Assembly: GCF_947507565.1 (NCBI RefSeq)
Contig: NC_089176.1
Location: 186,001 to 250,000 of the forward strand
Reading direction: 5' to 3'
From: Oscarella lobularis
Lineage: Eukaryota > Porifera > Homoscleromorpha > Homosclerophorida > Oscarellidae
DNA: 64,000 nt
Shown piece after piece: positions 42,615-52,841 of this stretch (positions are counted from its first letter, which is position 1; the number at the start of each line of letters is the position of its first letter). The position numbers and the translations under genes were made by a program. The notes below the pieces were generated by a model. The model did not search any database. It was not told where the DNA came from and saw only the letters and a program-made list of their open reading frames with translations.

Positions 42615-45600
42615 ATGGATGAACTTTTGAAGCTCGAGAGGCTCTCTCTCGTCTCCAAAGTGTGCACGGAGCTCGAAAATCACTTAGGAATGGCCGAAAA
42701 GACGCTCGCCGAGTTCATTATCGCCCTAGCGGAGAAGGGGGGGACCGAGAAAGCGTTCAAATCGCTTCTCGAAGAAAACGGCGCCGAATTTCCCGACTTC
42801 TTCGCCGGCAATCTCTTTCGTCTCATCCGTCGCATGCTACCGAAGTCATTCGAGCCGACTCGCGCCGACGACGACGCAGAAAACGACGACAAAACGTCGA
42901 AATCTCGCGACGCGACGTCGTCGGCGGCGGAATCGAAGCGAAAAGCATTTCCCGGCCTCTCGATTCCCAACGAAAGTCTACCGACACTAATCGCCGACAA
43001 AGAAGAAGAAGAAGAAGAAGAACAAAGAAAAAAAGCCCCGGAAGACGACGGCGACGACGACTCGTCGCGTCGCGGACGCCGACGACGTCGATCGTCGAGT
43101 CGCGAGCGTGGGCGTGGTCGCGATCGCTCGTCCGAACGACGTCATCATCATCATCATCGACGTCATCGATCTCGCAGTCGCGATAGGGATAGGGATCACG
43201 ATCGACGTCGACGGAGTCGCGACGATCGCGAGTCGGACGCGCCGCGCGTCGGATGCATCTACGACGGCAAAGTGACGAGCATCATGCAATTCGGCTGTTT
43301 CGTTCAATTGGAAAATCTCGTCGGTGGGCGCGGTCGACTTCGTCATCACGACGGTCTCGTGCACATATCGCAATTGCGTCGCGAAGGTCGCGTGGCGAAC
43401 GTGAGCGACGTCGTCGGACGCGGCGAACGGGTCAAAGTCAAAGTCCTATCGATAACGGGCACGAAGATATCGTTGTCGATGAAAGAAGTCGATCAGCGTA
43501 CGGGCGAGGATTTGAACGAGGCGGCGACGTCGCGTCTTCGTTCGGACGCGTTCGGACGAGGCGGCGGCGAAGTCGTCGAAATGACGCGCAATCCGGATCG
43601 TCCGTCGCATCTGCCGTCGTCGAGCGGAGGCGGAGTCGTCGTCGACGAGGATCTCGACGACGGCATGGGACGCAAACGCAAGGCGATGCAACGCATGACG
43701 TCGCCGGAGAAGTGGGAGTTGAAGCAGCTCATCGCCGCGGGAGCGATCGACAAATCCGAATATCCGGACTTTGACGAAGAAATGGGCGTCATGCCGAAGA
43801 CGGAAACGGGTTCGGACGACGAGATCGAGATCGAGATCGTCGAAGAGGAGCCGGCGTTTCTTCTCGGTCAAACGCGCTTGACCGTGAACGTGAGTCCGGT
43901 GAAGATCGTCAAGAATCCCGACGGTTCGTTGCAGCGCGCCGCGATGACGCAGAGCGCGTTGGCGAAAGAACGACGCGAAGTGCGCCAAGCCCAACGCGAA
44001 TCCGACATGGATACGATACCGAAAGGAGTCGGGAAGCTCTACGACGATCCGATGCCGGAAGGCGGTCAACGGCACTTGGCCGGCGATTTCAAAGGCGTCG
44101 GCATGCAGACGATGGACATGCCCGAGTGGAAGAAGGCGTCGTTCGGCGGCAATAAAGCGTCGTACGGCAAAAAGACGAACATGTCGATACAAGAGCAACG
44201 ACGGAGTCTTCCGATATACAAGCTACGTGAACAGCTCATCCAAGCAATCGCCGATAATCAGATACTGATCGTCATCGGGGAAACGGGTAGCGGCAAAACG
44301 ACTCAGATGACTCAATATCTCGCCGAGTCCGGCTACGTCGTGCGCGGTCGCATCGGCTGCACGCAACCGCGTCGCGTCGCCGCGATGTCCGTCGCGAAAC
44401 GCGTCTCGGAGGAGTTTGGCTGTCGACTCGGTCAAGAGGTCGGCTATACGATTCGTTTCGAGGATTGCACGACGTCCGATACGGTGATCAAGTACATGAC
44501 CGACGGCATGCTCCTTCGCGAGTGTCTCATCGATTCCGATTTGTCGTCGTACGGAATCATCATTCTCGACGAGGCGCACGAACGTACGATACACACCGAC
44601 GTTCTGTTCGGTCTGATGAAGCAGACGGTCAAACGTCGTCCCGACATGAAGCTTATCGTCACGTCGGCGACGATGGATGCCGTCAAGTTTTCGACCTATT
44701 TCTACGAAGCGCCGATTTTCACTATACCCGGGCGCATGTTTCCCGTCGAGATTCTCTACACGAAGGAACCTGAGACCGATTATCTCGACGCGTCACTGAT
44801 CACCGTTATGCAGATTCATCTCACCGAACCGCCCGGCGACGTTCTTCTTTTTCTCACCGGGCAGGAGGAGATTGATACGGCGTGCGAGATTCTCTACGAG
44901 CGCGTCAAGTCGCTCGGTTCCGACGTGCCCGAGTTGATTATCTTGCCCGTCTATAGTGCGTTGCCCAGCGAGGTTCAAACGCGTATCTTTGAACCGGCGC
45001 CGCCCGGTAGTCGTAAGGTCGTCATAGCGACGAACATCGCCGAGACGTCGTTGACCATCGACGGGATCTACTACGTCGTCGATCCCGGTTTCGTCAAACA
45101 GAAGGTATGTAGACTAGAGGGGGGAGATAAGCCTAATATTGATTTTCACACACACACACACACTCTCTCTCTCGTCCCAGGTCTACAATTCTAAGAGCGG
45201 TCTCGACGCCTTGGTCATCACTCCGATATCCCAAGCGCAGGCGAAACAGCGCGCCGGGCGCGCCGGGCGTACCGGTCCCGGAAAGTGCTACCGACTCTAC
45301 ACGGAACGAGCCTATCGCGACGAAATGCTCCAATCAGCGGTGCCCGAAATCCAGCGAACGAACTTAGCCAATACGCTTCTCAGTCTCAAAGCGATGGGCA
45401 TCAACGATTTGCTCTCCTTCGATTTCATGGATCCGCCGCCCATGGAAACCATGGTGATGGCTCTCGAACAGCTCCATTCTCTTAGTGCGCTCGACGACGA
45501 AGGCCTTCTCACGCGACTCGGTCGTCGAATGGCCGAGTTTCCTCTCGAGCCTCCTCTCTCGAAAGTTCTCATCCAATCGGTTCATTTGAGCTGCAGCGAA

Positions 45601-46254
45601 GAAATTCTCACCGTCGTCTCCATGCTCTCCATTCAGAACGTCTTCTATCGTCCCAAGGAAAAGCAGACGATCGCCGATCAGCGCAAGGCGAAATTTCACC
45701 AGCCCGAAGGCGATCATCTCACGCTGCTCGCCGTCTACAATTCGTGGAAGAACAACAAGTTCTCGAACGCCTGGTGCTACGAGAATTTCGTTCAGGCGCG
45801 CACCCTTCGACGCGCCCAGGACGTGCGAAAGCAACTCCTCGGCATCATGGATCGACACAAGTTGGACGTCGTCTCGTGCGGTCGATCGACGGCGCGCGTT
45901 CAGATGGCGATTTGCAGCGGCTTCTTTCGCAACGCGGCGCGCAAGGATCCTCAGGAGGGCTACAAGTCGCTGACTGATAATCAGACGGTCTACATTCATC
46001 CGTCGAGTTCGCTGTTCAATCGGCAACCCGATTGGGTCATTTATCACGAGCTCATTTTGACGACGAAGGAGTATATGCGCGAGGTCGTCGCTATCGATCC
46101 GAAGTGGCTCGTCGAGTTCGCGCCGGCTTTCTTCAAGTTCGCCGATCCGAATAAGTTGAGCAAGCGAAAGAGGCAAGAGCGGCTCGAGCCGCTCCATAAT
46201 AAGTACGAGGAGGCGAACGCTTGGAGAATCTCCAAGCAGAAGAGGCGGTATTGA
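42615..46254 (+). CDS. DHX8: ATP-dependent RNA helicase DHX8 / PRP22
   Basis: Exons 42615..45104 and 45181..46254, 1187 residues, against about 1220 in vertebrates. Order: N-terminal DHX8-specific helical region, an Arg/Ser/His-rich tract (about 150-205), an S1 RNA-binding domain (about 212-290, [18 protein letters not shown]), then the helicase core. The core has motif [11 protein letters not shown] at 555, DEAH at 652-655, SAT at 684-686 and motif [20 protein letters not shown]. Ratchet and OB-fold regions follow to the end. PRP22 acts in the nucleus after the second splicing step, releasing mRNA from the spliceosome. The single 76 nt intron is unusual beside the intron-rich neighbours, and its acceptor tract is a CA/CT microsatellite. 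Confidence 0.97.
45148..45173 (+). repeat. CA/CT dinucleotide repeat at the DHX8 splice acceptor
   Basis: A (CA)n run passing into (CT)n directly before the CGTCCCAG acceptor; it doubles as the polypyrimidine tract of the only DHX8 intron. Confidence 0.8.
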
Positions 46255-46535
46255 TTTCTTGTGCGGTACTACCTATTTTTGACTGTACTTCTTTTACGTG
46301 TGCGTCATTTGTTTTTTTGTTGGTTGTAGGAACGAAGAGGATAAACGGAGGATCTTGAACACACAAACATAGTAGGTGCTATCTATTGTGAGTATAACGT
46401 GTTGATTAGGTTCTCAATGCTGAACTCTTAGATATTTAGACGGCAAATAGAAAACGTTTAAAAAAGAAAAATGCGGCAGTACGAAAGAAGGCAAAAGACG
46501 TCAGCAACCAGATGTCCCTTTTAAAAATCTCTCGT
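46255..46535. other. Intergenic
   Basis: Convergent 3' ends of DHX8 and regucalcin; nothing else was seen. Confidence 0.4.
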
Positions 46536-48894
46536 CTACGAGTTGTTGAATTTGACCGATGGAAGGCCTCGCATTCCCAGATTCTTCACACAGAAAACCG
46601 ATCCGGCAAGCGGCTGTTCCTTTCGTTCTTCTTCCGTCAATTCGTGCCTGTAAAGACGAAGCTGATTGCTGCGATCAAACGACCCACGGACTTCGCTCTT
46701 ACTGAGATGTGGTCACGTAGAGATCTCTATAATCAGGCCCGCCCCAACAACAAGACGAAACCTTTGCAACAGGAAGAGGAATTTCTTGCAGTTTTTTTGC
46801 TGCAAATGGATCCCAGTACGTCAGCTAAAAGAATCACATTTATCATTCGCTTAGGCAACCTGTCTCCACTAATCCCACTTGCCTTGAAACTTTCATATCC
46901 AGCAATCCATAGCTTGTCATCAGCATCAATGCAAATTCCATCCGGATACTAAATCAGCGTAGTAGCTTAGTTATGAGATGCTAGCAAAGAACATACCCCT
47001 AGTGAGAGGTCCTTGCTGAAGTCAATTGCGACGCGACGATTGCTGATTCCTCCGGTAGCAACGTCATAGTCATAGACGTACACTTTGCTGAATACCCAAG
47101 TACGTACGGCGAAGTGAACCATTCAAAGAAAAATTCTCACCGTGGTGACGAGTCCACGTAAAAAAAGTGCCTTTTATCATTTGTCCAGGCAAGCCCATTT
47201 GCTATGGTAATCTGAAGGACGAGGGCACAGGCTAGCATATGTGCCTACGTCTAAGCTTACGTACGTCCGTCTCCTTTGTTAAGGTTGTTCCTTTCTCAAA
47301 GCAATACTATGATTCATTTTCACTATTTGATGAAGTGCGAAATAACGAAGATTTACCAATGATCCAGCGCCTTCCTGTTTCCCCTTTGGCATAGTTCCAA
47401 GCATACTTGGATCAGCCATCGTCCCTTTTAGCAAAATAAAATATTGATAGCAAAAAGCGTAAAACTGTCACCTGCCCACATTCTACCCTCCTTGAAAATA
47501 GAAAATTAAGTATTAAAAGACAGGTCAGTAACTACAGTATTACCGGATCGCATTTTCCGTCATTGAAACGAAGCCCTGGATCATCTTCAATATATAATTA
47601 AAAATAAATCAAAAAAGTGTCAAATGAAAAGTTAATTCACCCACGGGTAACAGAAGCAAGCTCCTTGGACGACTTCGTCTAAAGAGCGTTTGATGCCTGA
47701 GCAGATGAGAGAGAGAGAAACTGGGTCATCTTACGCCAACACTGTACAGGGTAATGGATGTTCCAACAGTTAATAGCAAGTCGTCTCCTTTGGTACACGT
47801 CACCACTTCGAATGCAGTGTAATTATTAACCCCAATCACTTCCTCTGGATTTACCTGACGACACCGTTTTGTCAAATTCGTGGCAAAATTCCTAATAGAA
47901 TAAATAGCCACAATTACGTTTAGGTAAGCTTCTAAGTCTTATGCTATGCTACGAAGCTTCTCTAGGCCAGACCCTCTCTGTGAATCTCCGTTTCGCATTG
48001 TTTGTGGACTAGTGGACTCAAGGGAGAAGCACGTACGGGAAGCTAACATTCCTCCGAGCTAGAGTGGCAGGGGGCCTGTCATGGAAAAATGTGTCCGGGT
48101 AAAAAAGTGTCCGGCCGGACAACTTTTTCCAGAAAAAACCGTCCGGCCGGACACTTTTTCCTGAAAAAAGTGACCGGGTCTAAAAAAAACGTCCGGTAGC
48201 AGATAACCGTTTTTCTAAGCTTGGCTACTACGCGTATTATAAGCGACCGGCCTTCTAAGGACCTGCCGGTGTTCGTATGATGTCGTCCGTGCCGTCAGAC
48301 GCATTTGGGGCTGGAGAAATCCGTCCGAGCGTCCGGCCGGACTGTTTTTTTCTGGAAAAAGGTGTCCGGACGGACACTTCTCCAGGCGATATAAGGAAAC
48401 GACGCCGATGCGTGGACATCAGCGGTGGAACAGAAATCGCTGGACTGGCAACGCCGGATCGCGAAGCCTACTTCGAGCTCGCAGAAGGTATTACCGGGCC
48501 TGTATGTCAGTCAGAGGTCCGCCGTTTGTCGCAAATAGTGTCCGGCCGGACGACATTTCACAGGAAATATGGTCCGGCCGGACACGATTTTACCCTGACA
48601 CATTTTTCCATGACAATCTGTTCCGGACACTTTTTTTCAGACCCGGACATTTTTTTCCTGAAAAAAAGTGTCCGGCCGGACACTTTTTTACCCGGACACT
48701 TTTTTTCGTGACAGGCCCCTGAGAGTCCTCTGCTTTCTTACCGTTTGCCCATCCGGACTCAAGATGTGCAGCTCTTTACCGGCTATATCGACCCACAGCA
48801 GTCTCCCCGTGTCGTCGTCCCAATGAGGACCCTCAGCCAGCACCGAAGGTGCCCGTTTGGAAACTACGCTGACTGATACTTTGGCTGACGACAT
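46536..48894 (-). CDS. RGN: Regucalcin / SMP-30 family gluconolactonase
   Basis: Exons: complement(46536..46647, 46703..46824, 46883..46948, 46997..47087, 47141..47211, 47265..47306, 47357..47424, 47472..47490, 47544..47584, 47645..47678, 47735..47805, 47855..47891, 48742..48894), 308 residues against 299 in human. Landmarks are LAEGPHWDD (metal Glu), LRFNDGKCDP (metal Asn), AGTMADPS, ITIANGLAWTNDKRHFFYVDS and YPDGICIDADDKLWIAGY (metal Asp). The six-bladed propeller binds a divalent metal and hydrolyses sugar lactones; in animals the protein is also linked to calcium handling. One exon is only 19 nt. The intron after 46883 starts with GC. The first intron (47892-48741) holds an inverted-repeat element. 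The exon 47645-47678 boundary is the least certain. Confidence 0.95.
48070..48720. mobile_element. Inverted-repeat element with TCCGGCCGGA palindromes
   Basis: The ends are inverted copies: GGGGCCTGTCATGG... on the left and ...CGTGACAGGCCCC on the right, each followed inward by GTCCGGGTAAAAAAGTG and TCCGGCCGGAC. Inside, the palindrome CCGGCCGG occurs about six times (near 48110, 48138, 48335, 48540, 48573 and 48671), separated by A/T-rich CTTTTT/AAAAAG strings. There is no coding capacity beyond chance frames. It lies wholly inside intron 1 of regucalcin. This is probably a non-autonomous transposable element; no clear target-site duplication was identified. Confidence 0.65.
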
Positions 48895-49117
48895 GTACAG
48901 TACAGCTAGCTGCAGCTTTCTTTTAGACGGGCCTTTGTATAGCAGTCTACCGTGCCCGTATTCAATGGAGGAGGTTCAAATGCCACACGTGAGAGTTATT
49001 ATTAGTCCTGCGAATCTCTTTTGGGCTCACGTGCTTCACTGTGGAAAACAGTCAGTTCGGTCAGCAACGCCCTCCTTCTTACACTGACTGCAGCAGTTGA
49101 GAGCACAGTTTTCCGGC
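48895..49117. other. Divergent spacer, regucalcin / 49118 gene
   Basis: 223 nt between two start codons, with an AGTCTACCGTGCCCG-like GC-rich part and no TATA box. Both promoters must lie here. Confidence 0.4.
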
Positions 49118-50034
49118 ATGACGCAAGGAGGTAGATTTTAGTGTTATGTCCATGATACTGTGTGAAGTAAACTCTCATTGCTTTAGCCTACGCTGACTCG
49201 AAGGAGGAGGAAGGTATATTAGCAAATCCTGACTCAATCCAGCCTCACTGTTTCTCACTAAAAATTGTAGAAATCCTAAGAGAATGGATTCGTTCAGGCG
49301 ACGATGATAAAACCTCAACGGAGGAAAATTCGCCTAGGACCGCTGGCTACGGTAGTTTGCCTGAAGAGATAGCGTTTGGATTTCTGGAATGGGAGAAACA
49401 CGAAGAGCGGTCGCCTCTACGTCGCATATTTATCCTTAGCGACTACAGCCAAACGGCTACTAAAATTCATAGAATGCTTCTAAGGATTTTCAGTTTTTCA
49501 GACCGTGCGGCACCCCGTATTGAAGAAATATCTCGAAGAGAACTTCGAAACACTTCCGTCTTAGACTCCACATTGGTTATTGTAGGGATACCCACATTGG
49601 AACGAATTATTATTCACGATCCAAAAGATCCTTCTACAGGATTTTATCGAGAAATGAATCACGTTGGCCGAAAAAATGGTACAGTGTGTTTTGCAAGAAA
49701 TTAGCTGGCCTGCAACTCGAGCACCTTTTTTAGTTGTCGTTTTTGTTGAATATGAAAAAGAGGTGGAACAAGGCAAGAACTATCATCCTTCTCTAAGTCG
49801 TTTGTGGTCAAGCGCTAGTAGACAAAAAGATCTGTATCTCTATGCGCGTAGCGATAGGTTTTACAGCTATCGAGACGATTTGAAAAGTTGGCAAAGAAGA
49901 GCATTTTTGCACGTGATACGTTTCAAATGCCTTATGGTAAATTGATAAAAATGAGATTAATTAAGGCTTCGGAATGAAATCTTTTTGAATCATAGGATGA
50001 AGCGCAAACCATGAATAAATCACAGAGCAAGTAG
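49118..50034 (+). CDS. Unrecognised protein with one-base frame break
   Basis: Predicted exons 49118..49130, 49187..49936 and 49996..50034, with introns of 56 and 59 nt that fit the local size. The 13 nt first exon gives MTQG and joins in phase 1 to YADSKEEEGILANPD. The long exon is open in one frame to about 49670 and then in the next frame to its donor. Across the six-A run at 49671-49676, removing one base would make the whole exon and both junctions consistent, to about 265 residues. The product has no signal peptide or TM; it contains FGFLEWEKHEERSPLRRIF and SWPATRAPFLVVVFVEYEKEV and ends NKSQSK. I do not recognise a family. The break could be a sequencing error, a real disabling mutation or programmed frameshifting. 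Confidence 0.5.
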
Positions 50035-50209
50035 GCTTTTGCATATGCTACAGACTCGCCGTCTACTCATACATTGTTTCTGTTTTCCAGCAACTGCGTT
50101 ATAGCCTGAGTAGACAATGTGCTAAAGAGTACATGCAACCTACGATGTACGAATGCTGTAGTTATGCATCTATTGGTTGATACGGGAAGGTCAACTGGTA
50201 GGAACAACA

Positions 50210-52591
50210 ATGATTTGGTTCTCCCGTGTCATTCTACTTCACGGCACAGTTGCTCTCGCGCTCGGTCTCCTAGCATTGCATTTGCAGCCAGCCGGTCCTC
50301 CGTTCGTAGCGGCCAACGTCTTTGTCGTGCCTCCAGCCAACTTAGAGCCAAGTCCTTACCCGGAATGGGCTCACTACCATTGGTCAGCACGTCAAAAAAG
50401 AACTGCGAGACGTGTTTCGTGCATTTCTTTGTACTGTATCAGGGTCTGGCTTTCCAACGACAGAGCGAACCAGACGTCAATGATGCAATATGCAGACGAA
50501 TACCTCGCCCATGACATTCCTGTACCAGTCACAATAGAATCGAGCAGAGGAATGATTTTTTATTTGCATTTTCCTCCAAGGTGGGTGCTGTCGATATCGA
50601 TTCCACTTGGGCAACGGCTTGCAACGATTTCATTGTCGACACGAATAAATATCCCAATGCGACGGAAATGGTAGATTTTGGCAGAGAGCCTTTTTCAATT
50701 AATCGTAATTGTTTTAGATCGACTATTTTCATTCTAAAAACATCAGCGTGATACTTTGGGCCACATCGATGATAGACACCGATTCCCCGACATACCAAGA
50801 GGGATTCAATAACAGTTACTACTTGAAGTATTTATTTACAAAATGAAATTCACCAACGATCCAGAGACTCGCTTTAGAGATGCTCTAGGCAAGGTTGCTG
50901 TTGTCAAATGGTGGCACGGTCACGGCAGCTTCTTGGACTACACCAACCCGGAAGCTCTCGACTGGTGGCACAAGCAAATGGACAGAGTCAGGCAAATTTA
51001 TTTTCCTGAATTTTCGTTACTCACGAAATTCTTTATTAGGTACTGGACATCGGTGTCGACGGGTGGAAGTGCGATGGCACCGATCCCTACATTTTGGAAG
51101 TTCCTTTTGCTCGCGGAAGCAAAAGCCACGTATCGTATCGCGAATACGCCGACGCTTATTACGGCGACTTTTACGACTACACGCGAGCCAAGCGAGGCTC
51201 GAATTCCCTCATCATGTCGCGTCCGGTCGATGGGTGAGATTAATATATTAATTTGTTATATGAATCGCATTTTTGGCTTTGATTCATTATAGATGGGACG
51301 TTGTCTTTCTCGAGTTTAGTCCTCGCCGTGTTATGTACTCCGGTTGGGTTGGCGATCAGGATCCGACGTTCGATGGTCTGCAAGAGGCGCTGAAGCGTTA
51401 TTTGCTTTCGTCCTGGGCCGGTGACGTTTTATTGCTTAGAAATGGGGACTCGCAATTTATTTATTTCGCTTTAGGTTATGCTAATTTTGGTTCTGATATC
51501 GGTGGCTATCGTTCTGGAAATGGAACGCTCGGACGCAGTCGGGAGCTTCTTTTACGATGGGCTCAAGTGGGAGCATTCTCGCCTCTAATGGAAAACGGCG
51601 GCAACAAGGAGCATCGGCCGTGGATGTTCGAACCTGCAAATGAAACAACGCAAATATATAAAAGGTTAATTAAGGGATTTCGTACTAGATCCTTTCATTG
51701 ATCTCGTGTGAACGTAGATATGTAAATGTGCACTTGTCTCTCGTTCCGTATCTCCTCACTGTGGGCAGCCACGCCATGGAGACAAATACCAGTGCAATCA
51801 CACCTTTGGCTAAGAAGCAAAAAGTCAAAGTAGGCGTCTAGTAGGGAACAGTTGCTATAATCTGCTTAGATTATAGATTTTGTTCCGGAGACGTTTAACT
51901 ACCTTTTGGGCGACGACTTGCTCGTCTGTCCCGTTGTCACTGATCCGAGCAACGTGACGGTCACCTTTCCAAACGGCACTTGGGTTGACTATTGGAATCC
52001 ATCTATAACTTACAATGCTGACGAGACGATTCATATCCAACCGAACCTAGAAACGTTGCCTGTCTTTCACAGAAAAGGTGAGCACGAAATGATGATTAGG
52101 ATTATTTTAATTAATATTCTGAGATGATCAGGGGCTTTGCTGCCTTTGAGGATTGTCAAGAGCATGGGCATCGGAGACGAGTCATTTTCTGATGCTCTTA
52201 CTTTCTTATTGGACGGCTACAAGACGGATGGAGACCGCGTCGAAGTCCGGGAAGAGAACGGCGGGGGTCTCATAGCGCAATACCGGTACCTATTTATGCA
52301 GGAATGCTATTCTGTTATAGACTCTCATTTAGGATGGAGTCAACGCGGATTCACTTTGAGTTTTCAGCGCACCGTACTCGACTTATTCTACTTGTTCGTG
52401 GTGTTGACTTCCCGGAGAAAGTTGTGGTGTCATCGGAGGATTTTCATCTCAAGCGTTTATCTTATTGTGGCGAAGATGCATTGAACTTGAAAAGAGCAGG
52501 TGTCGGTTTTAGTTATGACCATCGTCGAAGAGAGTTAATTATCAGACCTGGCAATGCAGATCAGGGATTGCGAGTTTTCATTTTTCTATAG
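50210..52591 (+). CDS. Glycoside hydrolase family 31 (alpha-glucosidase-like)
   Basis: Exons: 50210..50382, 50443..50521, 50581..50670, 50718..50827, 50878..50986, 51040..51233, 51293..51420, 51475..51664, 51718..51823, 51870..52077, 52132..52285, 52333..52591, 599 residues. The N-terminus is hydrophobic (ILLHGTVALALGLLAL) and could be a signal peptide or anchor; a normal GH31 N-terminal beta domain of about 200 residues is missing or much reduced. The catalytic barrel is clear: VDIDSTW, VVKWWHGHGSFLDYTNPEA, GVDGWKCDGTD with predicted nucleophile Asp199, and NFGSDIGGY with predicted acid/base Asp302. The C-terminal sheets include LLGDDLLVCPVV. The layout recalls MYORG-like or bacterial-type GH31 enzymes; the glycosidic substrate is unknown. 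The donor at 51823 could instead be 6 nt later. Confidence 0.9.
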
Positions 52592-52841
52592 TGATATGTT
52601 TTTAGTGCCCATCCTGAGCGTAAGTAACTGTCTTATGTCTGTCTCTTGTCTTTTCATTTTTGGGGGTCACAGTAACAGTACTGATATAGCCTATACGAGG
52701 AAATTGTGAAAAAAATTTAGAACGAGATAGCAACAGTGTATGAACATTGATTGTCATTATTTCATCGACCAAAATTTCCTCAACGGACATGACGTCGTTG
52801 GCTCATGTGATGTTGAAAAATACCCGAATAAACAACCAGAA

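Noticed and set aside
42662-45977. Long alternative frames on both strands across DHX8
   Set aside because: They are Arg/Ser-rich shadows caused by strong codon bias in the helicase gene.
48100-48700. CCGGCCGG repeats as a CRISPR-like or tandem array
   Set aside because: Spacing is irregular, the sequence is bounded by inverted ends, and the host is eukaryotic; an inverted-repeat element fits better.
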